6,329 bases of DNA, taken from contig JAFGSH010000270.1 of the NCBI GenBank assembly GCA_016934695.1, positions 1 to 6,329 on the forward strand, in the 5' to 3' direction. Position numbers and translations under genes: made by a program. Numbering within the stretch: position 1 is the stretch's first letter; every line of letters begins with the position of its first letter. The notes under the pieces are model-generated. The model was not told where the DNA came from, ran no database searches, and saw only the letters and a list, made by a program, of their open reading frames with translations. Positions 1 through 5,747 of the stretch are shown here, in pieces. The stretch is from Deltaproteobacteria bacterium. Lineage in GTDB: Bacteria; Desulfobacterota; Syntrophia; Syntrophales; UBA2210.

Positions 1-917
1 CTGTCGAGCGGGCACCCCCATTCATCCACCTTCACCCCTTTGGGCGTCCCGGGACACTTGTCGAGGTGGTCGGGTACGCCGTCGCCGTCGGTGTCGAGCG
101 GGCATCCCCATTCATCGACCTTCACCCCTGTGGGCGTCCCGGGGCATCTGTCGAGGTAGTCGGGTACGCCGTCACCGTCGCTGTCCGGGGGACACCCGTC
201 GCAGTCAACCTCGATTCCCTTGGGTGTTCCGGGACATTTGTCGAGGTAATCGGGTACGCCGTCGCCGTCGCTGTCCAGGGGACATCCCCTCTCGTCAACC
301 TTCACGCCTTCGGGTGTGTCGGGGCATTCATCTGTGTCGTTCGGCACACCGTCTCCGTCGGAATCCCTGAATATCTTTGAGGTGGTGAGGTAATCCTGGA
401 TTCCGCGATCCTGGAACATCTGCGCTACCGCATTCGATACAGCGGTATCGCACGTTTCATACAGATCCTTGGCGGCGCTCGTCTCCTCGATATTAACGGT
501 GTAACCGTCACCGGTAATCACGTTCAGATTCAGGATGCACCCGATGGCGTCAAATCCCCAGAACAGCTGCGCGCGGGTGATAGAAAGCTTGAGTATCTTG
601 GGAGACCTCTCGGAGATGATCACCCCCCGTTTTACCAGTTCATCTTCGAGGAGTTCGACGGCGGTGTCCGTCCACATGAGCAGGTTCGCAGACCATGTGT
701 GGGTGTAATCCCCGATGTGAACCCACCGTGAATCCGTCTGGTTGTTGATGATGTTCACGGAGCAGACGATATTGTAGTCCGGTTTCAGGACCGTCCCGGG
801 CTTGATGGGGACCGGCTTGGGGACATAAAAACGCCCGCTGGTCGCACAACCGATCAGCACCATCAGGACGAGCAGGCCCGCCACCTTACACACGTTGGAA
901 AATGTGGATTTCGACAT
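1..917 (-). CDS. Lipoprotein with tandem TSP3 repeats, probably OmpA-family; 3' end beyond window
   Basis: The frame is open from ATG at 917 to the window edge (305 codons) with no stop, so the C-terminus is missing. Residues 1-24 are a lipoprotein signal: basic start, hydrophobic stretch, lipobox LIGC with C24 as the lipidated residue. Residues 25-184 form a compact domain without recognisable catalytic motifs; its pattern (a two-strand/helix unit with 'ELVKRGVIIS', then strands, then a helix with 'AVSNAVAQMF') recalls small outer-membrane lipoproteins of the YajG/LptE-like kind, which is only a guess. Residues 185-304 are four 30-residue thrombospondin type 3 repeats, each with DxDGDGVPD-type acidic calcium loops and two cysteines (CPxTP, GCP). 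In bacteria such arrays commonly link to a C-terminal OmpA peptidoglycan-binding domain, which would lie off the left edge. A Shine-Dalgarno AGGTGG sits 7 nt before ATG. It is the third gene of the minus set, 58 bp after the cysteine-rich lipoprotein. The CDS and lipoprotein calls are firm; OmpA membership is inferred. Confidence 0.88.
   Translation of the reverse strand, partial: MSKSTFSNVCKVAGLLVLMVLIGCATSGRFYVPKPVPIKPGTVLKPDYNIVCSVNIINNQTDSRWVHIGDYTHTWSANLLMWTDTAVELLEDELVKRGVIISERSPKILKLSITRAQLFWGFDAIGCILNLNVITGDGYTVNIEETSAAKDLYETCDTAVSNAVAQMFQDRGIQDYLTTSKIFRDSDGDGVPNDTDECPDTPEGVKVDERGCPLDSDGDGVPDYLDKCPGTPKGIEVDCDGCPPDSDGDGVPDYLDRCPGTPTGVKVDEWGCPLDTDGDGVPDHLDKCPGTPKGVKVDEWGCPLD
6..365 (-). 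repeat. Four tandem 90-bp units encoding TSP3 repeats
   Basis: Read on the minus strand, units occupy 365-276, 275-186, 185-96 and 95-6, and a fifth begins at 5. Each encodes 30 residues starting D(S/T)DGDGVP and ending GCP(L/P). The two left-most units differ at only 9 of 90 bases by direct comparison; the first unit (365-276) is the most diverged and has DECPDTPEG in place of DKCPGTPKG. The repeats keep the codon frame and belong to the coding sequence, so they are protein repeats and not CRISPR or intergenic repeats. The close DNA identity of the last copies suggests recent duplication and possible copy-number change by recombination. Confidence 0.93.
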
Positions 918-975
918 CTCTCCCCCACCTTTTTATGTGCTTCTCGTTATGATCGTGGTATCGTTCATCTCCGTC

Positions 976-1710
976 CTATTCGGCCATCTCTTCCGGGAGG
1001 CTGCCTGATGGCAGGCGGCGGAGAACATCCCTGTTGATGATCCATTTCCCCCCCTTGTATTCGCAGGCAGCCGGATCTCTTGCGACGGGGATCCATACAT
1101 CTCCGGTGGCCTCACATGCCTCCCGGTTGCCCGGTTCGGGGACCCACGTACCGCCCAGGGCTTCGCACTCCGTTTCGTCGACTGCCGGCACCCATGTCCC
1201 GCCGTTCGCCCTGCAATCGGCGGGATCTTTGCCGTCAGCTCCCCGGCAGTAAGCCGCACCCAGCGCCTTCCCCTCGGAGCACCGGCAGTGCGCCTTCCTC
1301 CGTTTGCCGCTGGCGGCGTCCACGCAATACGCCACATCCGGGTCGCCGTTGGCATCGACGCAATAGGCACACCGGTACGCCTCGCCCCGCAAATCGGGAT
1401 AATCCCCCAGGTTGACGAATACGTGGGTCGCTCCGATCTCGGCGGCGTTGTCCAGCAGTTCATTGAGGGCGTTGTTGTGGGCTATCTTTCTCACCGTGCC
1501 CCACCAGGAGAAACATCCGCCGGCCGGATACGACGACCCCTGCACGTTGCCGAGGGCCTCGCACAGCACTTCGCACTGGTGCACCTGCTCCGCCGAGATC
1601 AGCCTGACGCGGGACGCCCGCGTCGACATGTCCGTCGCACAGGAAGCCAGGGCCGCTGCTGTGGCAAGACAAAGAACCAAAAGCCCTATTATTTTTCCTC
1701 TGTTTTTCAT
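976..1710 (-). CDS. Cysteine-rich repeat lipoprotein with RcsF/DUF4156-like N-terminal domain
   Basis: 244 residues from ATG at 1710. This start is preferred over the in-frame ATG at 1737 because GGGGAG lies 7 nt upstream and it gives a clean lipoprotein signal: MKNRGK, hydrophobic stretch, lipobox LASC with C24. Residues about 40-114 (CEVLCEALGNVQG, ALNELLDNAAEIGATHVFV, GEAYRC) match the pattern of the DUF4156/RcsF-type lipoprotein domain (G-x-V-x-G, N-x-L-x-N-x-AA-x-x-GA, G-x-AYxC). The rest is cysteine-rich: three AYC-(V/R)-x-A units (C117, C129, C155) and four units C-x3-G-(G/D)-x-W-(V/I)-(P/I) at C166, C182, C199 and C216, spaced 16-17 residues. There are 13 cysteines after the lipid-anchored one. 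No enzyme motif is visible. It probably sits in the outer membrane facing the periplasm, between the OPX gene (40 bp upstream) and the TSP3 lipoprotein gene. Function unknown; the family match of the first half is from pattern memory and moderately sure. Confidence 0.87.
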   Translation of the reverse strand: MKNRGKIIGLLVLCLATAAALASCATDMSTRASRVRLISAEQVHQCEVLCEALGNVQGSSYPAGGCFSWWGTVRKIAHNNALNELLDNAAEIGATHVFVNLGDYPDLRGEAYRCAYCVDANGDPDVAYCVDAASGKRRKAHCRCSEGKALGAAYCRGADGKDPADCRANGGTWVPAVDETECEALGGTWVPEPGNREACEATGDVWIPVARDPAACEYKGGKWIINRDVLRRLPSGSLPEEMAE

Positions 1711-1717
1711 GAACCTT

Positions 1718-1723
1718 CTCCCC
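1718..1723 (-). promoter_or_regulatory. Ribosome binding site deciding the start of the cysteine-rich lipoprotein
   Basis: On the minus strand GGGGAG (1723-1718) ends 7 nt before the ATG at 1710, with an additional AGAAGG overlapping it closer in. The alternative in-frame ATG at 1737 would add nine residues (MPYNPGRRF) ahead of a complete signal peptide, so the 1710 start fits better. Confidence 0.65.
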
Positions 1724-1750
1724 GGATTATAAGGCATGTAGGCCCGTTTG

Positions 1751-4291
1751 TTATGGCACGATGATGGTGTCGTTCGGTGCCAGCCTGATGTTCACTTCGG
1801 GAACCCTTCCCCTGACGCCCTTGTCGTAGTTGAAGGGGATATTCTCCTGTTTCCCGTCCACCATGCGGACGATCATGATGTTGTTCGAATCCGCCCATTC
1901 ATTGAGACCCCCCGCCCAGGCGAGGCCCTGGAGGACGGTCATGTCGTCGTACAGCTCGTATGATCCGGGCCGGAGGACCTTGCCGACGACGTACACCCTG
2001 TCCTGGGCCTCCTTTGTCGTCGTCTCGATGCGGGTGACGTACACGGTGTCTCCACCCTGAATCTTGGGCAGCGGTTTCGTTCCGCCCTTCGCCTTGCCGT
2101 GCAGGAACTCCTCAAGATCAAACCGTGTGATGACTTTTCCGTTCCGTATGATCGCTATGTCGGTCAGCTCCGCGTACTGATCCTCTCCGCTGGCAAGGAC
2201 CATGAGATCGACAAGGTTCATATCCTCCTCGACCTCGTAGATCCCCGGGTTATGGACGGCTCCGAATATCCTGACCTTCTCCTTGACGTCCTCCTCCAGC
2301 CGTTCTGTCGGAGGCGTCCAGACATTAAGCGTTCGTTTTATATTCCCGAAGTTTGAAGTAATCGGTACGAAGACGACATCATTTTCGTGGATCGGCGTCA
2401 GGAGCCTGTTGTCGCCGGTTATCGTAAACTGGTAGAGATTGACCTCGACCTTCCTGGCGCCCCCGCCCAGGTCTCTCTGGATGACGACATCGCTCATCGT
2501 CGCCCCGTCGATGGCTCCGCCCGCTATGCTGACGACCTCCTGGATATTCGCCGTCTCCGGAACATTGTACCAGCCGGGGTTCGTCACGTGCCCCAATACC
2601 TGGACATAGTGCTTTTTCTCGATGATGCTGACCTCGACCTTTTGAAGAATAGCAAGATACTTGGGAAGCCGTGCCTCGATCTCCCCTTTGATCTCCTCGG
2701 TTGTCAGGTTGTTGACAAGGATGTGGCCATAATTGGGGAGGTAGATATACCCGTTTCTGTCGATCTCGATCTTATTCTGCGCCAGAGACTGGGTCAGATC
2801 GGCTGAGTCCCACGTGTCAGGCCTCCCGCTTGGGGCCTGTCTCTGGGGGATACTGATAAACAAGAGGTCTCCCTTGTCAGCTTCTTTCCGGTAGGTCTTG
2901 GGCATGGGAACGGTGATGATATCATTTGGCCAGAGAGTACTGTCTCCCGTCACGCCGAACTTTTTCTCCTCTCCCCCCACTTTACGGTGGAGTGAAATGC
3001 CGCCACGAACCTCCTTCGATAACGCGCCGCCACTCATGTTAAGGAGGTCGTCCACGGATATCTTGGACGGGACACGATACCAGCCGGGATAGCGAACGCC
3101 GCCCTGGATATATACGTACCGCCTCCGCCCCACGATCTGGACCAGCACCCTGTCTCCCTTGGCAATGAATTTTCTGGCCTCCCTGGTCAATTTGTCGCTG
3201 AGGCCGCTCTCGCTGAGGCCCTGGGTTCCGATCTTTCCAACCATCAGCATGTAGATGTTTCCATCGGGATCGACGTCATAGTCGAAGCTCATCTCTTTCT
3301 GTCCCGGGACCTCTATCCTCAGGATGTCACCCGGGGCGATCAGAGATTCCCGTTCCTCCCCCCGTGCAGGGGCGGGGACGGGTAATGCAGGCTGAGACAC
3401 GGGAGGGGGTGGCAGGGGTTTTCTGTATCTGCTCCTGGGAACGGCCGCGGGGATCTTTGATGATTGTAATGCCGATGGCTCCTTTGCGGGGATGGGCTCG
3501 ATCTTCCTGTCGTCCGATACTCCGGTTGCACCGACGGGGGCCGGGGGAGGGGCAGCCGGTTTGACCTTGATTTGCTGCGTCTCTCCGGCACCGGGGGCCT
3601 CTGTGTCTCGGTGCTCGGGGAGCGCCGCCACCTCGGTTGAGTAAGCGCTTTCCTCCCCCTTCGTATTGAGAGAGGTTATGGCGAAGAAATACTTCTTCGT
3701 GCCGTTCAGGCCGTGGAGCGTGATCTTGGTGACGTCACGGCCGACACGGACGGGAGAGGGCCCTTCATCCGCATAGTCCGCCGCATCGGGCTCGTAGGGA
3801 GGCCCTGAATCCGTGTCATAGTAGATCTTGTATCCGACCAGGCCGGGATCCCTGCCGGGATCCCACTCTATCGTAAGAGTCCCCTGCGGACGAGGGAGAG
3901 CGGCTTTCGTTTGAACGGGAGGAGGCGTCTCTTTATCGGGCGTTCCGGAAGCGATGAGATTGGCCGGGTTGACCCTTACGACGATGATGTCCCCCGTATA
4001 GCCGTTGAGCCTCATGGCCTTTTTCTGCTCCAGGGCCTCGCCCTTTGTGGAGAAGGGACCGACGCAGACCCTGTACCAGGTGCCGCTCCCGGGCATCTGG
4101 ATTTCTTCGGCGATTACGCGTTGCGTCTGTTTGGCCAGGCTGTTGGCATGCTGCAACGCCGATTCCTTGCTCCGGAAGGAGCTGAGCAGGAGGCCGTAAT
4201 CGGCGGAGGCGATTGAGACGAGCAGAAGTACGAGCGCCAATTGCTGTGCAATGTGCAAGGAGATCTTCTTCATTGCTGTCCGGCAGTGCAC
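1751..4291 (-). CDS. Multidomain polysaccharide export (OPX/Wza-type) protein with SPOR and fibronectin-III domains
   Basis: 846 residues from GTG at 4291. Order: signal peptide 1-30 (MKKIS...ASA, no lipobox); SPOR domain about 31-108 (YGLLLSSF, WYRVCVGPFSTKGEA); fibronectin type III about 136-225 (W143, YKIYY, LHGLNGTKKYFFAITSLN); proline-rich linker about 226-315; first polysaccharide-export domain about 316-388 (LIAPGDILRIEVPG, VDPDGNIYM); SLBB about 391-440; second export-like domain about 473-558 (KGDLLFISIP, IDRNGYIYLPNYG); then SLBB domains about 562-618, 672-725 and 766-820, each with the signature VxGxVxxPGxY. It ends at TIIVP with no C-terminal amphipathic helix of the Wza kind. E. 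coli Wza is 379 residues with one export domain, so this is more than twice the usual size. Expected role: a periplasm-spanning channel for EPS; SPOR would bind peptidoglycan and FN3 may bind glycan or protein. First gene of the minus set, divergent from the deacetylase. Confidence 0.95.
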   Translation of the reverse strand: MHCRTAMKKISLHIAQQLALVLLLVSIASADYGLLLSSFRSKESALQHANSLAKQTQRVIAEEIQMPGSGTWYRVCVGPFSTKGEALEQKKAMRLNGYTGDIIVVRVNPANLIASGTPDKETPPPVQTKAALPRPQGTLTIEWDPGRDPGLVGYKIYYDTDSGPPYEPDAADYADEGPSPVRVGRDVTKITLHGLNGTKKYFFAITSLNTKGEESAYSTEVAALPEHRDTEAPGAGETQQIKVKPAAPPPAPVGATGVSDDRKIEPIPAKEPSALQSSKIPAAVPRSRYRKPLPPPPVSQPALPVPAPARGEERESLIAPGDILRIEVPGQKEMSFDYDVDPDGNIYMLMVGKIGTQGLSESGLSDKLTREARKFIAKGDRVLVQIVGRRRYVYIQGGVRYPGWYRVPSKISVDDLLNMSGGALSKEVRGGISLHRKVGGEEKKFGVTGDSTLWPNDIITVPMPKTYRKEADKGDLLFISIPQRQAPSGRPDTWDSADLTQSLAQNKIEIDRNGYIYLPNYGHILVNNLTTEEIKGEIEARLPKYLAILQKVEVSIIEKKHYVQVLGHVTNPGWYNVPETANIQEVVSIAGGAIDGATMSDVVIQRDLGGGARKVEVNLYQFTITGDNRLLTPIHENDVVFVPITSNFGNIKRTLNVWTPPTERLEEDVKEKVRIFGAVHNPGIYEVEEDMNLVDLMVLASGEDQYAELTDIAIIRNGKVITRFDLEEFLHGKAKGGTKPLPKIQGGDTVYVTRIETTTKEAQDRVYVVGKVLRPGSYELYDDMTVLQGLAWAGGLNEWADSNNIMIVRMVDGKQENIPFNYDKGVRGRVPEVNIRLAPNDTIIVP

Positions 4292-4297
4292 AGGCGT

Positions 4298-4303
4298 CCC
4301 CTC
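4298..4303 (-). promoter_or_regulatory. Ribosome binding site supporting the GTG start of the OPX gene
   Basis: GAGGGG (4303-4298 on the minus strand) ends 6 nt before GTG at 4291. The in-frame ATG at 4273 would begin at MKKIS, directly at the signal peptide, but has no purine-rich sequence at the right distance (the bases before it read CCGGACAGCA). The GTG start therefore has better translational support, though the ATG gives the more canonical signal peptide, so the two starts cannot be settled by sequence alone. Confidence 0.6.
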
Positions 4304-4341
4304 TTTTTAGGTGCAAATCTTCGCAAGATATGGTGGTTCGG

Positions 4342-4370
4342 TTGCATAATAACACTACATATTGTATATT
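4342..4370 (+). promoter_or_regulatory. Possible plus-strand promoter overlapping the minus promoter
   Basis: TTGCAT (4342-4347) and TATATT (4365-4370) are 17 bp apart on the plus strand. They overlap the -10 and -35 boxes of the minus-strand promoter, so the two could not be occupied together. If used, the deacetylase transcript would start about 4378 and carry a leader of more than 400 nt that includes the small ORF and the hairpin cluster. A promoter closer to the deacetylase is not evident, but could use a sigma factor not recognised here. Confidence 0.3.
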
Positions 4371-4374
4371 GCAA
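4346..4374 (-). promoter_or_regulatory. Predicted sigma70-type promoter for the OPX operon
   Basis: On the minus strand TTGCAA (4374-4369) and TATTAT (4351-4346) are separated by exactly 17 bp and lie in the AT-rich core. Transcription would begin near 4338-4340, giving a 5' leader of roughly 47 nt before the GTG at 4291 that contains the GAGGGG ribosome binding site. Both hexamers match the consensus at four to five of six positions. The region is AT-rich, so chance matches are possible. Confidence 0.5.
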
Positions 4375-4542
4375 GAAAAAAAGTTACTTTTTTTGGAAAA
4401 GAGGAAATTACATTACAGAATAATATTCAGATATTCTAATGAGTTGACGATTACAATCGTGGAGGTCCCCGGGTTGATAGAGGTACGTACAAGAGAAAAC
4501 CGAGAAGATGCGGTGGAGAGTGCGTACCGATGAAGGAGCAGG

Positions 4543-4626
4543 ATGAGCGGGGAGAAACGCCCTGATGTAAAAGGACTCGTTGTGTTTGACGAAAAGAAAT
4601 GCTACCTCTTCCAAATTGATATGTAG
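4543..4626 (+). CDS. Possible small ORF of 27 codons, hypothetical
   Basis: ATG at 4543 to TAG at 4624-4626. AAGGAG (4533-4538) lies 4 nt upstream, better than the ribosome binding sites of either large plus-strand gene. The peptide has mixed composition (MSGEKRPDVKG, then LVVFDEKKCYLFQIDM) with alternating hydrophobic residues like a beta strand; it has no signal or membrane segment. It is 168 bp before the deacetylase, so it might be a leader peptide, a microprotein or a remnant of a larger gene. I recognise no family, and an ORF this short can occur by chance. Confidence 0.22.
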   Translation: MSGEKRPDVKGLVVFDEKKCYLFQIDM

Positions 4627-4684
4627 TACAACGAACAAGCTTTTCGGAAGCTGAGATTACCACGTTTGTGTCCGGCCTCGAGGG

Positions 4685-4756
4685 GTTACAGGTATTGCTC
4701 TCTGTAACTCAAGGGGCGGAGCAGTATCGGAATCCCCCGAGAGCTTTGCGCAAAGC
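4685..4756 (+). promoter_or_regulatory. Hairpin-rich leader before the deacetylase gene
   Basis: Three consecutive potential hairpins lie within 72 bases. The first is GTTACAG (4685-4691) with CTGTAAC (4702-4708), a perfect 7-bp stem and 10-nt loop. The second pairs CTC (4708-4710) with GAG (4739-4741) and GGGG (4713-4716) with CCCC (4734-4737) across an AA bulge. The third is the perfect 14-bp palindrome GCTTTGCGCAAAGC (4743-4756), which as RNA would be a 5-bp stem with a GCGC loop. The cluster ends 38 bp before the ATG at 4795, which itself lacks a Shine-Dalgarno sequence. It may be a structured 5' leader, or, at the DNA level, operator sites. No known riboswitch class fits convincingly. 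Confidence 0.35.
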
Positions 4757-4760
4757 CCTC
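4745..4760 (+). other. 16-bp word shared with the FemAB leader, copy 1
   Basis: The word TTTG-C-GCAAAGC-C-CTC here and TTTG-T-GCAAAGC-T-CTC at 5896-5911 agree at 14 of 16 positions, both differences being C/T. Each copy lies on the coding strand shortly before a plus-strand gene (34 bp and 14 bp upstream of the start codons). This copy is part of the perfect palindrome 4743-4756. Confidence 0.4.
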
Positions 4761-4794
4761 CCCTCCATTTACGTATCATTGCCGGACCGATCCT

Positions 4795-5685
4795 ATGCAT
4801 ACCGCCGATCACCACGTCCTCTTTACCGTCGATCTTGAAGACTGGTTCCAGGTCGAGAACCTCAGAGAAAGTATCCCCTTGACCTCGTGGTCTTCGCGTG
4901 AATTGCGGGTTGAACAAAATACCCATCGCATCCTCGATCTCCTTGATTCGGCGGGAAAGGGAGATGCGTGCGATCCACGGCGGGCCACCTTTTTCGTCCT
5001 GGGGTGGATTGCCGAGCGCCTCCCCCATCTGCTGCGTGAGATTTCTTCCCGCGGCCATGAAGTCGCGTCTCACGGGTATTTTCACCGGCGCTCCGGTGAG
5101 CTCTCATCCGGCGAGTTGGAAAGAGATCTCATCGACAGCAAAAAGTTTCTGGAGGATATCGTCGGAGCCCCTGTCTCCGGATACCGTGCACCCAGTTTTT
5201 CCGTCAGCGGTGATATCCTGAAGATCATTGAGGCATGCGGGTATTCCTATGACTCGAGTTACAATTCCTTCGGGATGAACAGACGGTATGGCAGGGTGGA
5301 CCTTGCACGGTACGAAACGGAAGGAATCGCCGTAAAGATCTCCGAGACCTTCTACGAACTTCCCATCAGTAATCTTCGCTGGAAGAGCGGTGTTCTGCCG
5401 TGGGGTGGCGGGGGGTACTTCCGCCTGATCCCCCTGGCTCTCTTTTACCGGGGTGTTCAGTCGATCCTGAAACGAGAGGGGGCTTACCTCTTTTACATCC
5501 ACCCCTGGGAGCTGGATCCGGGGCAACCTCGGGTGGATGCGATTCCCGCTTTTTACCGGTTCAGGCATTACGTAAACCTGGGGCGGACCGGATATAAAGT
5601 GTCGTCGCTGTTCAGCCGTCTGAAGGGGTGTCGTTTTGTGACCTGCCGCGATTACCTCGGTCTGGTGGGTGGAAAAACGGAGTAG
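4795..5685 (+). CDS. Polysaccharide deacetylase, XrtA/PEP-CTERM EPS-locus type (NodB fold with DUF3473-like C-terminus)
   Basis: 296 residues from ATG at 4795, slightly above the usual 265-285 for this subfamily. NodB homology-domain motifs are in order: FTVDLEDWFQ (10-19; D13 as expected catalytic base, D16 metal site) replaces the classic TFDDG, as in the EPS-locus subgroup; SHGYFH (92-97) gives the HxxxH metal ligands H93 and H97; GYRAPSFS (129-136) is motif 3; YIHPWELD (234-241) carries H236. The C-terminal third (about 165-290) resembles DUF3473. No signal peptide is visible, so it is probably cytoplasmic and acts on an N-acetylated sugar or lipid-linked glycan before export. This subfamily is a standard member of exosortase-A associated EPS clusters and is often beside a FemAB-like gene, as here. 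There is no clear ribosome binding site and no in-frame upstream start. Very sure of family, less of substrate. Confidence 0.95.
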   Translation: MHTADHHVLFTVDLEDWFQVENLRESIPLTSWSSRELRVEQNTHRILDLLDSAGKGDACDPRRATFFVLGWIAERLPHLLREISSRGHEVASHGYFHRRSGELSSGELERDLIDSKKFLEDIVGAPVSGYRAPSFSVSGDILKIIEACGYSYDSSYNSFGMNRRYGRVDLARYETEGIAVKISETFYELPISNLRWKSGVLPWGGGGYFRLIPLALFYRGVQSILKREGAYLFYIHPWELDPGQPRVDAIPAFYRFRHYVNLGRTGYKVSSLFSRLKGCRFVTCRDYLGLVGGKTE

Positions 5686-5747
5686 CGCTTCCTTCGGCGC
5701 ATAGTGGGAATGCGACACGGCAGGCCGCGTTCCGCCCTCTATTTCAA

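Larger units (their letters stand above)
4292..4794. other. 503-bp divergent intergenic region
   Basis: No full-size gene is visible on either strand. Going left to right it holds the Shine-Dalgarno of the OPX gene, an AT-rich core (about 4340-4440) that contrasts with the GC-rich neighbours and carries promoter-like hexamers on both strands, a neutral stretch with one possible small ORF (4543-4626), and a hairpin-rich leader (4685-4756) before the deacetylase. Long open frames on the minus strand here (for example 4408-4638) encode no recognisable protein. Confidence 0.8.

Noticed and set aside
1..365. Regular 90-bp repeats that could be mistaken for a CRISPR or satellite array
   Set aside because: The repeats keep a single open frame and encode TSP3 calcium-loop units; there are no constant repeats separated by unique spacers.
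933..1764. Several open frames on both strands overlapping the cysteine-rich lipoprotein
   Set aside because: Their translations are rich in Arg, Pro, His and Ser with no domain, signal or ribosome binding site, as expected for shadow frames.
4408..4663. Two overlapping minus-strand open frames in the intergenic region (76 and 70 codons)
   Set aside because: No recognisable domain, no convincing ribosome binding site, and they compete with each other in different frames.
4684..4699. Sigma54 promoter (GGTTAC then TTGCT) upstream of the deacetylase
   Set aside because: The GG and GC elements are one base too far apart (11 instead of 10 between them), and the -24 box lacks TGGC. A similar near-miss around 5879-5892 has the spacing one base short.
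4708..4780. GEMM-like (cyclic-di-GMP-I) riboswitch, because of GCGCAAAGCC before the deacetylase
   Set aside because: Only the short GCAAAGCC word fits. The GCACAGGGCAAACC and CGAAAG segments and the paired helices of that class are absent.
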